Below are positions 16,702-25,663 of a DNA stretch of 64,000 nt, in pieces; position 1 is the first letter of the stretch; each line of letters starts with the position of its first letter. The notes beneath the pieces were generated by a model. It was not told the origin of the DNA. It saw only the letters and a program-made list of their open reading frames with translations, and ran no database searches. The stretch is from Alkaliphilus sp. B6464. Lineage in GTDB: Bacteria; Bacillota; Clostridia; Peptostreptococcales; Natronincolaceae. The translations under genes were made by a program, and so were the position numbers. The stretch spans positions 2,728,001 through 2,792,000 of the forward strand of contig NZ_CP058557.1 of the NCBI RefSeq assembly GCF_018141165.1, in the 5' to 3' direction.

Positions 16702-16730
16702 ATTATACATAATTTATTTGACAAAATCAG
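16702..16730 (-). promoter_or_regulatory. Possible sigma-A-like promoter for the flagellar operon
   Basis: A TATAAT box (16702-16707) with a weak CTGATT at -35 (16725-16730) and 17-bp spacing, about 180 bases upstream of flgB. It is the best -10 match in the 435-bp codY-flgB spacer. I saw no convincing SigD element (TAAA-N15-GCCGATAA) there. The rest of the spacer appears non-coding. The weak -35 makes this tentative. Confidence 0.35.
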
Positions 16731-16880
16731 CTAAAATCCTCTTTTTTTTTAGGTTTTTCAACTTTTAGGACCCAAGTACTACCACAATATTGTTAAAATT
16801 TAGGCCTTATAATTTAGATGTAGGAATGTCACATTATTTTTATGAATATATAGACAATATAGGATTCATTATTGTATTAC

Positions 16881-16932
16881 AACATGAAAATACTAGCTGT
16901 TTTTAAATATACACAGCTAGTATTTTCATGTT
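16881..16932 (-). terminator. Long perfect hairpin after codY
   Basis: A 20-bp perfect inverted repeat (16881-16900 with 16913-16932, loop 12) lies 27 bases after the codY stop. The run of U after the stem is weak, but the stem itself is AU-rich at its base and very stable. It separates codY from the flagellar operon. Confidence 0.75.
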
Positions 16933-16959
16933 TTAATTTCATTTAATTAAGATATATAA

Positions 16960-17742
16960 CTATCTTTTTAACTTTCTTAATTCGTTAAGAAGATGATCAT
17001 TTAAAATTCTAATATGTGTTCCCTTCATACCTAAGGATCTCGATTCGATTACTCCAGCACTTTCGAATTTTCTTAGGGCATTTACTATAACAGAACGTGT
17101 AATTCCAACACGATCAGCAATTTTACTAGCCACTAATAATCCTTCTTCTCCTTCTAATTCATTAAATATGTGTTCAACAGCCTCTAGTTCTGAATAGGAT
17201 AGTGTTCCTATTGCCATTTGAACTACTGCTTTCTTTCTAGCTTCTTCTTCAATAGCATCAGATTCTGATCTTATAATTTCCAATCCTACTACTGTCGAGC
17301 TATACTCAGCCATTACTAGATCATCTTCATTAAAGGCTCTATCGAATCTAGCTAAAACAAGAGTACCAAGACGTTGGCCACTACCGTTTATAGGAACAAT
17401 AGTCACTAACTTTTCGTAACTATCAATATCGTACTTAAAGAATGTTAGAAGCTCATCTTTAGTAATATTGGATCTGGTTTCATTTACAGATAATAACTGC
17501 TGGTTATACTCATCTGGAAATCTTTTTTCGCCTGTTTTGTCATCAGCAACAATAGGACAATCCGAAGTATCTGTTAAACTAACACCTAGTACTTTACCCT
17601 TTGAGCTAGCTACATATACGTTTGCATCTAAAACTTCACTTAAAATCCTGCATAACTCATTAAATGAAATAGTAACGTCTCCTGATTGTTGCAAAATTTT
17701 GTTAATTCTCCTTGTTTTTTCTAATAATGTACCACTACTCAT
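16960..17742 (-). CDS. codY: GTP/branched-chain amino-acid sensing repressor CodY
   Basis: A 260-residue global regulator. The N-terminal GAF domain (about residues 1-155) binds isoleucine/valine and includes [14 protein letters not shown]. The C-terminal winged helix (about 180-258) has [29 protein letters not shown] followed by [11 protein letters not shown]. CodY controls starvation responses, competence and motility in Bacillus, and here it lies directly upstream of the flagellar operon. It has its own promoter and terminator, so it is probably not routinely co-transcribed with flgB. The AAGGAGG site is well placed. Confidence 0.97.
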   Translation of the reverse strand: MSSGTLLEKTRRINKILQQSGDVTISFNELCRILSEVLDANVYVASSKGKVLGVSLTDTSDCPIVADDKTGEKRFPDEYNQQLLSVNETRSNITKDELLTFFKYDIDSYEKLVTIVPINGSGQRLGTLVLARFDRAFNEDDLVMAEYSSTVVGLEIIRSESDAIEEEARKKAVVQMAIGTLSYSELEAVEHIFNELEGEEGLLVASKIADRVGITRSVIVNALRKFESAGVIESRSLGMKGTHIRILNDHLLNELRKLKR

Positions 17743-17829
17743 TATTCTTCCTCCTTAGAAAACTTCATTTTAAATGTTATAGTTTAATATTAGTCTATGC
17801 TTTTATCCTATGTAGGAAATAATCTAATC

Positions 17830-17858
17830 ATAATACAATAACCCTTTATATAATACAA
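17830..17858 (-). promoter_or_regulatory. Predicted codY promoter
   Basis: TTGTAT (-35, 17853-17858), 17-bp spacer, TATTAT (-10, 17830-17835), about 90 bases upstream of codY. The remaining topA-codY spacer (17743-18096) is very AT-rich and non-coding as far as I can see. It also contains a weak CodY-box-like sequence at 17887-17901. Confidence 0.55.
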
Positions 17859-18096
17859 ATTACTAATCTAGCTATATTATTTATAGCTTTTTCTAAAAAT
17901 CGACTTTCTATACTCACTGTACTTGTTTAAATTTATTTAATTAATATTTAACAATAAATATAACACAGTTAGTTAAATTATAGATTTTTTTAAATATTCC
18001 CATATCTTTCCATAGCAGTTTGAATATAAGCACATTAGCAATATTATCACAACTATTATTTTGTTTCAATATATATTTTATTAAATAAGAAAATTT

Positions 18097-20175
18097 TTAA
18101 TTTTCAATCCCATACTCATATTTACAATCTTTATCGCTACACATAATTTTTTCACTTTTTTTATTTTTCTTATGTACCAATATATTGTTGCACTGAGGGC
18201 ATTTTTTATCAATAGGTCTGCTCCAAGATACAAATCTACACTTTGGAAAATTGCTACATCCATAAAAAAGTCTCCCTTTTTTCGATCTTCGCTCTATCAC
18301 TTCGCCATCTTCGCATTTTGGGCAACTTACTCCTATTTTATGAAGAAAAGGTTTTGTTTCCTCGCATTCAGGATAGTTTGAGCAAGCTAAAAATTTTCCA
18401 TATCTACCATGTTTAATCAACATTATAGCTCCACAATTTTTACACTCTTCATCGCTTTCCTCTACAAAATCAATTTGTTCCATATGCTCTTCTGCATAGG
18501 CTAACATTACATGAAATTCATTATAAAACTCTGAAATAAGTTTCTTCCAATCATGTCCATTCTCTTCTATGTGGTCTAAACTTTGTTCTAGGTCCGCTGT
18601 AAAATTAACATCAATAACCTTAGAAAAGTATTCCTCTAATATTTCATTTATAATATATCCTAATTCAGTAGCTACTAAATTCTTGCCTTCTTTTTCAACA
18701 TATCCTCTAGAAAGTATTGTAGATATAGTTGGGGAATAAGTACTAGGCCTTCCTATTCCTAATTCCTCCATTGTTCTAACCAAAGATGCCTCTGTATATC
18801 TAGCTGGCGGTTGTGTATAGTGTTGTTTAGGCAACTTTTCAAGAATACTAATTTTCTCTCCCTCGTTCAAAATGGGCAAATCTACATTTTCTGATGTATT
18901 AGCATAACTATATACTTTTAGGAACCCATCAAACTTCAGCCTAGATCCTGTGGCTTTGAAAATTACTTCGTTTATACTTAAATCCACAGATAACGTATCA
19001 TATAAGGCTGGAGCCATATTACTAGAAACATACCGCTCCCAAATCAATTTATAAAGTAGGTGTTGATCCTTTGTTAATGAAGACTTAATAATATCAGGAT
19101 GCTTATAAACATAAGTAGGTCTAATAGCTTCATGGGCATCTTGAACACTTTTTTTACTCTTATCTTCTTTTTGATTCTTAGCTTCCTTATTCCCATACTT
19201 ATCGCCGATAACTTCATTAATATACTTTTTAACTAATTCAGTAGCCTCATTAGATATTCTAGTGGAGTCAGTTCTAATATAAGTAATTAACCCTACTGTG
19301 CCCTCTTTTCCAATATCAATTCCTTCATATAGTTGTTGTGCTAAAGACATTGTTTTTCTAGTAGAGAAACCTAATTTGTTTGCAGCCTCCTGCTGTAGGG
19401 TACTGGTTGTAAATGGTAAATTAGGATTTCGTTTTTTTTCGCCTTTTCTAACACTTGCAACAGTCAACTTATTATCCCCTACAGTGTTTAAAATCCTATT
19501 TACTTCTTTCTCACTATGTATTTCTTTATTCCCTAAATTATCAATTTGAAACTTAACTTGAAACTTTTCTTTTTTAGAATTTTCTACATTTAGATTTAAA
19601 CTCCAATACTCTTCTGGTTTAAAATTTTTAATTTCTTCTTCTCTATCTATAATAAGCTTTGTAGCCACAGACTGTACTCTACCAGCACTAAGTCCCTTCC
19701 TAACGTTTTTCCAAAGTAGGGGGCTAATTTGGTATCCTACTAGCCTGTCTAAAACTCTTCTCGCTTGTTGAGCATCTACTAAATCACGATTAATTGCTCT
19801 AGGCTTCTTTATTGCATTAGTAATAGCTGTTTTTGTAATTTCATTAAATTCGATTCTACAGGATGTATCCTCTTCTATACCTAGAGCTCTTGCTAAGTGC
19901 CATGAAATAGCTTCACCTTCTCTATCAGGGTCAGTTGCTAAATAAACATTCTTTGACTTTTTAGCCAAAGTCTTAATTTCCTTCAAAACAGGTCCTTTAC
20001 CTCTTATAGTAATATACTGCGGTTCAAAATTATTATCTATATCAACTCCGAGTTTACTTTTAGGTAAATCAATAATATGTCCCACCGATGCTTTTACAAC
20101 ATAATTTTTTCCTAAGAACTTTTCTATGGTTTTTGCTTTTGCTGGCGATTCAACAATTACTAAAGATTTTGCCAA
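18097..20175 (-). CDS. topA: DNA topoisomerase I
   Basis: This 692-residue type IA topoisomerase relaxes negative supercoils. It opens with a TOPRIM domain (LVIVESPAKAKTIEKFLG, later DPDREGEAIS). The catalytic tyrosine lies in GLITYIRTDSTRIS at about residue 295, followed by EAIRPTYV. Three C-terminal zinc ribbons follow (first CKNCGAIM, then CPKCEDGE and CPQCNNIL, each with a second Cys pair). Translation is assigned to TTG at 20175, giving the family start AKSLVIVES and an ideal GGAGGTG; an ATG at 20190 overlaps the ribosome binding site. A weak AT hairpin at 18089-18105 may help end the transcript. Confidence 0.96.
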   Translation of the reverse strand: MAKSLVIVESPAKAKTIEKFLGKNYVVKASVGHIIDLPKSKLGVDIDNNFEPQYITIRGKGPVLKEIKTLAKKSKNVYLATDPDREGEAISWHLARALGIEEDTSCRIEFNEITKTAITNAIKKPRAINRDLVDAQQARRVLDRLVGYQISPLLWKNVRKGLSAGRVQSVATKLIIDREEEIKNFKPEEYWSLNLNVENSKKEKFQVKFQIDNLGNKEIHSEKEVNRILNTVGDNKLTVASVRKGEKKRNPNLPFTTSTLQQEAANKLGFSTRKTMSLAQQLYEGIDIGKEGTVGLITYIRTDSTRISNEATELVKKYINEVIGDKYGNKEAKNQKEDKSKKSVQDAHEAIRPTYVYKHPDIIKSSLTKDQHLLYKLIWERYVSSNMAPALYDTLSVDLSINEVIFKATGSRLKFDGFLKVYSYANTSENVDLPILNEGEKISILEKLPKQHYTQPPARYTEASLVRTMEELGIGRPSTYSPTISTILSRGYVEKEGKNLVATELGYIINEILEEYFSKVIDVNFTADLEQSLDHIEENGHDWKKLISEFYNEFHVMLAYAEEHMEQIDFVEESDEECKNCGAIMLIKHGRYGKFLACSNYPECEETKPFLHKIGVSCPKCEDGEVIERRSKKGRLFYGCSNFPKCRFVSWSRPIDKKCPQCNNILVHKKNKKSEKIMCSDKDCKYEYGIEN

Positions 20176-20249
20176 TTCATACACCTCCATTATGCTGTGA
20201 TTTTCCTCTGGAATTATTAGACAAAATCAAGTCTTTACATTATATCAAT

Positions 20250-21347
20250 TTATTTGGATACTGTAAATGTCTTACCCGGCATCTGGCTTATATAACCTTT
20301 AACTTCTAATATAGTTAAAATAGGATTCAATTCAGATGCCTTAATTCCTGTTTCATTTATAATTAAATCAATATTTATGGGTCTTCTTTTTATTATTTCA
20401 TATATCAAGGATTCTAATTTACTTAGTTCTATTTTTGAGGATTCTTCTAAACTCTTTTTTCCTAATGAGTATTTATACTTAAGATTTTCAATCACATCAT
20501 CAACCTCAAGTAAGATCCTAGCACCATCCCTAATCAGTTTATTAGATCCTTTACTTTGCATATTATTAATATTACCAGGTAGAGCATAAACATCTTTTCC
20601 TTGATCCAACGCATATTCTACAGTAATTAATGCTCCGCTGTTCTCAGATGCTTCAATTACTATTACACCATCAGATAACCCGCTAACAATTCGATTTCTT
20701 GCTGGAAAGTTATACTTTAATGGTGGCATCCCTAGGCAATATTCTGAAATAATACAACCATCTACAACCATCTTGTCCATTAGATTTCTATTAGAAGCTG
20801 GATAACACTGATCTAATCCACATCCTAAAACACCGATAGTATAGCCATCAGACTCTAATGCTCCCTTATGTCCATATGTATCTATACCTAAAGCTAATCC
20901 ACTTATAATTCCAACATCCCATTTTGTTAGCTCTCTTGCAAACTGATAGGCTGCCCATCTGCCGTAGGGTGTTGACTTCCTAGAACCAACTATAGCTATT
21001 AAAGGTACGTCAAATTTAATTTTGTTTCCTTTTATATATATTACACAAGGGGGATCATATATGTTTTTAAGTTTAGAAGGATATTTATCATCAAAAATTG
21101 TTAAAGGAAGTATATTGTTATCATCTAAATTTTTTAAAATTTTAGTGATAAATTGCTCATTCCTATTTTTTATAATTTTATCCATAATTATTCTACGTTT
21201 ATTCAATGCATTACTAATATGTTTTTCGTCTGCTACCCAAATATCTTCAAGGTTATGAAAATAATCCACTAAATTTCTAATATCTTTATTAGTAATGCCT
21301 TCTATATAACTTAACCATACAATAATTTCTTTTTCTTTCAACTCCAT
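20250..21347 (-). CDS. dprA: DNA-processing protein DprA (Smf)
   Basis: This 365-residue protein binds incoming single-stranded DNA and loads RecA during natural transformation. An N-terminal helical (SAM-like) part leads into the Rossmann-fold DprA core (about residues 75-285). Core motifs are AIVGSRKSTPYGRWAA, SGLALGIDTYGHKGAL, GVLGCGLDQCYPASN and FPARNRIVSGLSDGVIVIEA. A C-terminal winged-helix region follows (about 300-362). It sits between comM and topA. The ribosome binding site is GGGGGAAA. Confidence 0.95.
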   Translation of the reverse strand: MELKEKEIIVWLSYIEGITNKDIRNLVDYFHNLEDIWVADEKHISNALNKRRIIMDKIIKNRNEQFITKILKNLDDNNILPLTIFDDKYPSKLKNIYDPPCVIYIKGNKIKFDVPLIAIVGSRKSTPYGRWAAYQFARELTKWDVGIISGLALGIDTYGHKGALESDGYTIGVLGCGLDQCYPASNRNLMDKMVVDGCIISEYCLGMPPLKYNFPARNRIVSGLSDGVIVIEASENSGALITVEYALDQGKDVYALPGNINNMQSKGSNKLIRDGARILLEVDDVIENLKYKYSLGKKSLEESSKIELSKLESLIYEIIKRRPINIDLIINETGIKASELNPILTILEVKGYISQMPGKTFTVSK

Positions 21348-21426
21348 ATTATTTCCCCCAAATATTGCTTTGTTTGAAGCAAATTATTTTAAATCTATGA
21401 TTTTAATGAAATAAGTGATACTTTTG

Positions 21427-21471
21427 AATGTAGAAAAAGATACTGTGCTTTTTGATGTTTCTTCTGAATAA
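21427..21471. repeat. 45-bp exact copy of an internal fliE segment in the comM-dprA spacer
   Basis: Positions 21427-21471 are identical to 15564-15608 inside fliE, in the same orientation, and similarity stops sharply at both ends. The segment would encode FliE residues about 20-34 but has no start and is not part of a gene here. The rest of this 237-bp spacer (21348-21584) is AT-rich with no other feature I recognise. It may be a template-switch duplication. Confidence 0.9.
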
Positions 21472-21584
21472 AGGTTTAACCTGTTTTTTACACAGTATTA
21501 ATTATATACTATATAGAAAAAATAATAAATCTATTGTGTTGAATTTGCATAATAATGTATAGCCATCCTGTTTTCTCAACATAA

Positions 21585-23117
21585 TTATTTGAATATTAAT
21601 CCACTTAGATTTCTATACTGTAAAGCTTCAGCCAAATGATCTTCACAAATAACATCGCTGTCGCCTAAATCTGCGATAGTTCTTGCTACCTTTAAAATCC
21701 TGCTATAACCTCTAGCACTTAATTTCATTTTATCAAAAGCTAAATTCATTAATCGTTCTGAAGAAGGCGTTAATGAGCAGTATTTTTTTATTGATGCTCC
21801 ATTTAGTTGAGAATTAAATAAATACTTAGTTTTTTTATATCTTTCTAGTTGAATTTCTCTAGCTTTCTCTACACGAAATCTTATATCCTTAGATGATTCT
21901 ACATTTTTATCACTAATCAAGTCATTATAGTCTACAGCTGAAGTTTCAACAATTATATCTATACGGTCCATAAGAGGACCTGATATTTTACCTACATATC
22001 TATTTATCTGATACGGGGTACAACTACACTCCTGACCAGAATTAGTGCCATAATAACCACATGGACAAGGGTTCATTGCAGCTAGCAGCATAAAATCTGC
22101 TGGATAGGTATAGGATCCATTTATTCTTGATATGTGTATAGTTCTATCTTCTAAGGGCTGTCTTAATACTTCTAAAGTTGATTTATTGAATTCTGGTAAT
22201 TCATCAAGAAATAGAACACCATAATGACTCAAAGAAACCTCCCCTGGTTTAGGAATTCTTCCACCACCTGTTAAAGCAACTAGCGAACTAGTATGATGTG
22301 GAGAACGAAAGGGTCTGTAACTGACTAACCCTTCATCAGAATTAAGTAACCCAGCAACACTATATATCTTAGTAATTTCTAGAGCCTCATGAAAGGTTAA
22401 TTTAGGAAGTATTGATGGTAATCTTCTAGCCGCCATTGTTTTACCAGACCCGGGTGGACCTATCATTAGTAAATTATGATTTCCAGATGCAGCTATTTCT
22501 AATCCCCTTTTTAAATTTTCCTGCCCTTGGAGATCTTTAAAGTCTTCAGTCACAATTTCTGTCTTATACTCATAGTTGGAAGATCCCATACAACTATATA
22601 TTCTATCTTCTCGTTTAAGATGGAGTGCTATATCGTTTAAATTTTTAGCGGCAATTATTTCTATATCATCAACAATTTTTGCCTCCTCTAGATTTCCGTC
22701 AGGAACTATCACCCTCTTAATACCCTCGTGATACATTTGTAATAGCATAGGGAGCACACCACTTACTTTATTAATTTTTCCATCTAAAGATAGTTCTCCC
22801 AGTACCAATGTATGATCTAATTCATCTAAAGGAATTTGCATAGATGCACCTAAAATCCCTAAGGCAATAGGCAGATCAAAATGACTTCCTTCTTTTTTAG
22901 TATCTGCTGGTGATAAGTTAATTGTAATTCTTTTTAAGGGAAAGTCAAACTCACTATTTTTTATGGCAGCTCTTACTCTTTCTTTAGATTCCTTTATAGA
23001 CGTATCAGGAAGTCCAACAACATTTACATTTGGTAACCCATTGGCTATATCTACTTCCACTTCGATCATAGTAACAATTAGACCTGTTATGCAGCAGGTT
23101 TTTACCTTAGCTAACAT
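21585..23117 (-). CDS. comM: ComM/YifB family magnesium-chelatase-like AAA+ ATPase
   Basis: A 510-residue protein. The N-terminal Lon-protease-like domain (about residues 1-165, including VRAAIKNSEFDFPLKRITINLSPAD) is followed by an AAA+ core. The core has P-loop GPPGSGKTMAARRLP near residue 220, a Walker B LFLDELPEF and an RQPLEDRTIHISR sensor region. The Cys-rich insertion NPCPCGYYG with a later CSC is typical. In naturally transformable bacteria ComM is a branch-migration helicase; its position beside dprA supports a DNA-uptake or recombination role. The ribosome binding site is modest (AGGAAGTG). Confidence 0.92.
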   Translation of the reverse strand: MLAKVKTCCITGLIVTMIEVEVDIANGLPNVNVVGLPDTSIKESKERVRAAIKNSEFDFPLKRITINLSPADTKKEGSHFDLPIALGILGASMQIPLDELDHTLVLGELSLDGKINKVSGVLPMLLQMYHEGIKRVIVPDGNLEEAKIVDDIEIIAAKNLNDIALHLKREDRIYSCMGSSNYEYKTEIVTEDFKDLQGQENLKRGLEIAASGNHNLLMIGPPGSGKTMAARRLPSILPKLTFHEALEITKIYSVAGLLNSDEGLVSYRPFRSPHHTSSLVALTGGGRIPKPGEVSLSHYGVLFLDELPEFNKSTLEVLRQPLEDRTIHISRINGSYTYPADFMLLAAMNPCPCGYYGTNSGQECSCTPYQINRYVGKISGPLMDRIDIIVETSAVDYNDLISDKNVESSKDIRFRVEKAREIQLERYKKTKYLFNSQLNGASIKKYCSLTPSSERLMNLAFDKMKLSARGYSRILKVARTIADLGDSDVICEDHLAEALQYRNLSGLIFK

Positions 23118-23224
23118 AAATCCACTTCCTATTCTTCTATTCTACAATAAATTATATAAACTGATTCTATATATAAAGTTTTTTTCCTTTAATTTTCTTA
23201 ATTTTTTGTAAATTTTTTTTAAGA

Positions 23225-23239
23225 AGCAGCATAGCTGCT
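23225..23239 (-). terminator. Small hairpin after yraN
   Basis: A six-bp GC-rich stem (23225-23230 with 23234-23239, loop 3) lies five bases past the yraN stop. It is followed on the transcript by a mixed U/A run, so termination is probably partial. The rest of the yraN-comM spacer is AT-rich and has no clear promoter. Confidence 0.45.
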
Positions 23240-23243
23240 GTAA

Positions 23244-23597
23244 TTAAAATGCATTTTCAATATGGTCTATTTTGTATTTTTTACCTATTATCTTTACTTC
23301 TATTACATCAAATCTATAGTGACAACAAGTATTATTCAGCTTTTTATGCAATATATACTGCTGAGATAGTCTTTGTATTGTTTTCTGTTTTCTGTAATTA
23401 ACAGCTTCCGAAGGCATTCCATATGTATTTGAGGTTCTAGTTTTTACTTCTATAAATGCAATAATATTATCTTTTTTAGCAATTATATCTAACTCTCCAA
23501 GCCTAGTACGATAATTCCGATCCAGAATATAATAGCCATTATCTCTAATATAATTTACAGCCAATTGTTCCCCTATCAAACCTAATTTTATTTTCAT
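23244..23597 (-). CDS. YraN/UPF0102 family nuclease-fold protein
   Basis: A 117-residue protein of the YraN family, which adopts a restriction-endonuclease-like fold. The conserved residues are visible: GEQLAVNYIRDNGYYILDRNYR, then GELDIIAKKDNIIAFIEVKTR, giving the D...E-x-K active-site pattern. The biological role is unproven. Linkage to rnhB, comM and dprA is widespread and suggests DNA metabolism. The ATG at 23597 is chosen because GGGAG lies 8 bases upstream; a TTG at 23624 lacks such a site and overlaps the end of rnhB. Confidence 0.88.
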   Translation of the reverse strand: MKIKLGLIGEQLAVNYIRDNGYYILDRNYRTRLGELDIIAKKDNIIAFIEVKTRTSNTYGMPSEAVNYRKQKTIQRLSQQYILHKKLNNTCCHYRFDVIEVKIIGKKYKIDHIENAF

Positions 23598-23624
23598 AAT
23601 ACTATCTCCCATATTTAGTATCAA

Positions 23625-24236
23625 CTATAATATTTTGCTCAAAAATGATATTCTATGCATCGGACTTATGCCATACTGCTTCAATGCTTCTCTATGGGCC
23701 TTAGTCCCATAGCCTTTATTTTGTTTAATATTATAGTTAGGATACTCCATATGCCATCTTTCACAAAGTCGATCCCTTAGTACCTTAGCTACTATAGAAG
23801 AGGCAGCTATACCATGACTAATATCATCACCTTTAACAATAGCCATTTGAGGAATAGGTAAATCAATTTTCTCTGCATCAATTAATATGTAGTCTGGAGT
23901 AATGCTATTTTCACATTTATCTTTAATAGACAAAATTGCTTTTTTCATAGCTAACCTAGTAGCATTCTTTATATTAATCTTATCTATAATCTCCGCAGAA
24001 ACTGTTCCTACTCCTATAGCTATAGATTTCTCTTTAATAATTTCATACAATTGTTCTCGTTTTTTAGGAGATAACTTTTTAGAATCTTTAACACCATCTA
24101 TAATTAAACCTTTTGGCATAATTACTGCTGCAGCCAAAACAGAACCAAATAAACATCCCCTGCCTACCTCATCACAACAGGCTATATAATTATGTCCCGT
24201 ATTCCATATTGTGCTTTCAATATCTAATGTTGGCAT
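23625..24236 (-). CDS. rnhB: Ribonuclease HII
   Basis: A 203-residue RNase H-fold enzyme that cuts RNA in RNA-DNA hybrids and removes single misincorporated ribonucleotides. Catalytic signatures are CDEVGRGCLFG (Asp-Glu near residue 22), then VKDSKKLSPKKRE, then YILIDAEKID, then GDDISHGIAASSIVAKVLRDR. Size is normal. It lies between rbgA and yraN with a GGGGTGA site. The window has no second RNase H. Confidence 0.96.
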   Translation of the reverse strand: MPTLDIESTIWNTGHNYIACCDEVGRGCLFGSVLAAAVIMPKGLIIDGVKDSKKLSPKKREQLYEIIKEKSIAIGVGTVSAEIIDKINIKNATRLAMKKAILSIKDKCENSITPDYILIDAEKIDLPIPQMAIVKGDDISHGIAASSIVAKVLRDRLCERWHMEYPNYNIKQNKGYGTKAHREALKQYGISPMHRISFLSKIL

Positions 24237-24269
24237 GTAATCACCCCTTTAGTATTTACTTTTTAAGAA

Positions 24270-25112
24270 TTACGGGCGTTCTAATGAAATACGCCCGATT
24301 TTTCCAGACCTAAACTCATCTAATATAATGTTAGATATTCTTGAATAGTCAATTTCGTCACCTTTTAAAATACAACCTCTATTTCTTGAAATATGGTCCA
24401 TTATATCTATAGTCGAATTATATTCTTCATTAATCTTATATCTTTCAATTACCTTTTCTTTATGATCATTCCATAAAATCTCTAATAATTTATAGGCTAA
24501 TGTTTCAGTATCCATTATTTCATCTTTAATAGCCCCAGAAAACGCTAAATTTTGAGCAACAATAGGGTCTTCAAACTTTGGCCACAATATACCTGGTGTA
24601 TCCAATAGTTCCATATCACCTTTTAATCTAATCCATTGCTTTCCTTTAGTTACTCCTGGTCTATCTCCAGTTTGTGTGCTCTTTCTTCCCGCCAATTTAT
24701 TAATCAATGATGATTTTCCTACATTTGGTATCCCAGCAATCATTATTCTAGCTGGTCTGGCTTTTCTACCTTTCTTAATTAGTGCATCCATTTTTTCCTT
24801 TATTGCATTTTGACTTTCTTCTATTACTTGCCTTATGCCTTCACCAGTTATAGTATTAACTGGTATTACCGTCATACCTTCTTCTTTAAAGTAGTTTACC
24901 CATTTAGATGTAATCTGTGGATCTGCTAGGTCAATCTTATTAAGTATAATAACCTTAGGTTTGTTACCTATAATTCCATCAATATCAGGATTCTTACTAC
25001 TCAGTGGTATACGAGCATCAAGCAACTCATAGACCACATCTACAAGCTTTAACTGTTCCTTTATTAACTCTCTAGTTTTTTTCATATGCCCTGGATACCA
25101 GTTAATATTCAT
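24270..25112 (-). CDS. rbgA: Ribosome biogenesis GTPase RbgA (YlqF)
   Basis: A 280-residue circularly permuted GTPase needed for late 50S assembly. In order it shows G4 NKIDLAD (about residue 60), G1 GIPNVGKSSLIN (about 125), G2 in GDRPGVTKG and G3 DTPGILWPKF. The start INWYPGHMKKTRELI is diagnostic. The ATG at 25112 has AGGAGGA at good spacing; the longer GTG frame from 25121 does not. It is co-located with rplS and trmD. A 7-bp GC-rich stem (24273-24279 with 24291-24297) is formed by the last codons. Confidence 0.95.
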   Translation of the reverse strand: MNINWYPGHMKKTRELIKEQLKLVDVVYELLDARIPLSSKNPDIDGIIGNKPKVIILNKIDLADPQITSKWVNYFKEEGMTVIPVNTITGEGIRQVIEESQNAIKEKMDALIKKGRKARPARIMIAGIPNVGKSSLINKLAGRKSTQTGDRPGVTKGKQWIRLKGDMELLDTPGILWPKFEDPIVAQNLAFSGAIKDEIMDTETLAYKLLEILWNDHKEKVIERYKINEEYNSTIDIMDHISRNRGCILKGDEIDYSRISNIILDEFRSGKIGRISLERP

Positions 25113-25160
25113 TACTCCCACTCCTCCTATAATACAATATTATATAATATTATAAACAAT

Positions 25161-25185
25161 AAAGGGACTGAATATCAGCCCCTTT
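25161..25185 (-). terminator. Terminator-like hairpin after rplS
   Basis: The stem AAAGGGxCTGA/TCAGxCCCTTT (25161-25185) lies four bases after the rplS stop, with one internal mismatch. It is followed by an AU-rich tract containing UUGUUU. It probably separates trmD-rplS mRNA from rbgA, at least in part. Confidence 0.7.
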
Positions 25186-25188
25186 ACA

Positions 25189-25539
25189 TTAATATTTCTT
25201 CTTTTCTTTGATCTTAAACGCAGCTTTACCGACTCTATCACGTAGATAGTAAAGTTTAGCTCTTCTAACTTGACCTCTTCTTGTTACTTCAACTTTTTCA
25301 ACTCTAGGAGAGTGTACAGGGAATGTTCTCTCAACTCCTACACCAGAAGCTATTCTTCTAACTGTAAAAGTTTCGGCGATTCCACCGCCTTGTCTCTTAA
25401 TTACGATACCTTCAAATATCTGAATTCTCTCTCTGTTACCTTCTTTAATTTTAACGTGTACTTTAACAGTATCCCCAGTATTAAAATCAGCAACATCTTT
25501 CTTTAATTGTTCGTTTGTAAGTGTTTTTAAAATATCCAT
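25189..25539 (-). CDS. rplS: 50S ribosomal protein L19
   Basis: A 116-residue ribosomal protein at the 30S-50S interface. Conserved blocks are [52 protein letters not shown] and [15 protein letters not shown]. The ATG at 25539 is chosen for its AAGGAGGG site; the six-codon-longer frame would include the ribosome binding site itself. It has its own promoter and a folded leader (25540-25606), and a terminator follows. Confidence 0.97.
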   Translation of the reverse strand: MDILKTLTNEQLKKDVADFNTGDTVKVHVKIKEGNRERIQIFEGIVIKRQGGGIAETFTVRRIASGVGVERTFPVHSPRVEKVEVTRRGQVRRAKLYYLRDRVGKAAFKIKEKKKY

Positions 25540-25606
25540 AGTTGTCCCTCCTTCCATCGTAGACGTTCATATATTAATCCTATATAGAGGACCGTCCGTT
25601 CTACCT
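25540..25606 (-). ncRNA. Candidate L19 (rplS) autoregulatory leader
   Basis: Between the predicted transcription start and rplS the RNA can form an outer stem GTAGA(A)CG with CGTCTAC, and an inner hairpin around GGTCCT...AGGATT. A structured L19 leader is known upstream of rplS in Bacillus and relatives (Rfam L19_leader). The match here is by position and fold only; no covariance search was possible. Confidence 0.5.
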
Positions 25607-25611
25607 TGTAG

Positions 25612-25640
25612 ATTATATCATAGTTATAAAAATATAACAA
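25612..25640 (-). promoter_or_regulatory. Predicted rplS promoter
   Basis: TTGTTA (-35, 25635-25640), 17-bp spacer and perfect TATAAT (-10, 25612-25617), between the trmD stop and the L19 leader. A good sigma-A match. Confidence 0.8.
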
Positions 25641-25663
25641 TATATAATTGGCGAATATTTCAT

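Noticed and set aside
16525-16959. A c-di-GMP riboswitch upstream of the flagellar operon
   Set aside because: No GEMM-type conserved core could be found; the spacer contains only AT-rich sequence, a terminator and a weak promoter.
18081-18263. A 60-codon minus-strand frame overlapping the 3-prime end of topA
   Set aside because: It overlaps the zinc-ribbon coding region in another frame and has no supporting start signal.
21427-21471. Treating the fliE-derived segment as a pseudogene of fliE
   Set aside because: Only 45 bp are present, with no start, stop or flanking fliE homology; it is better called a duplicated fragment.
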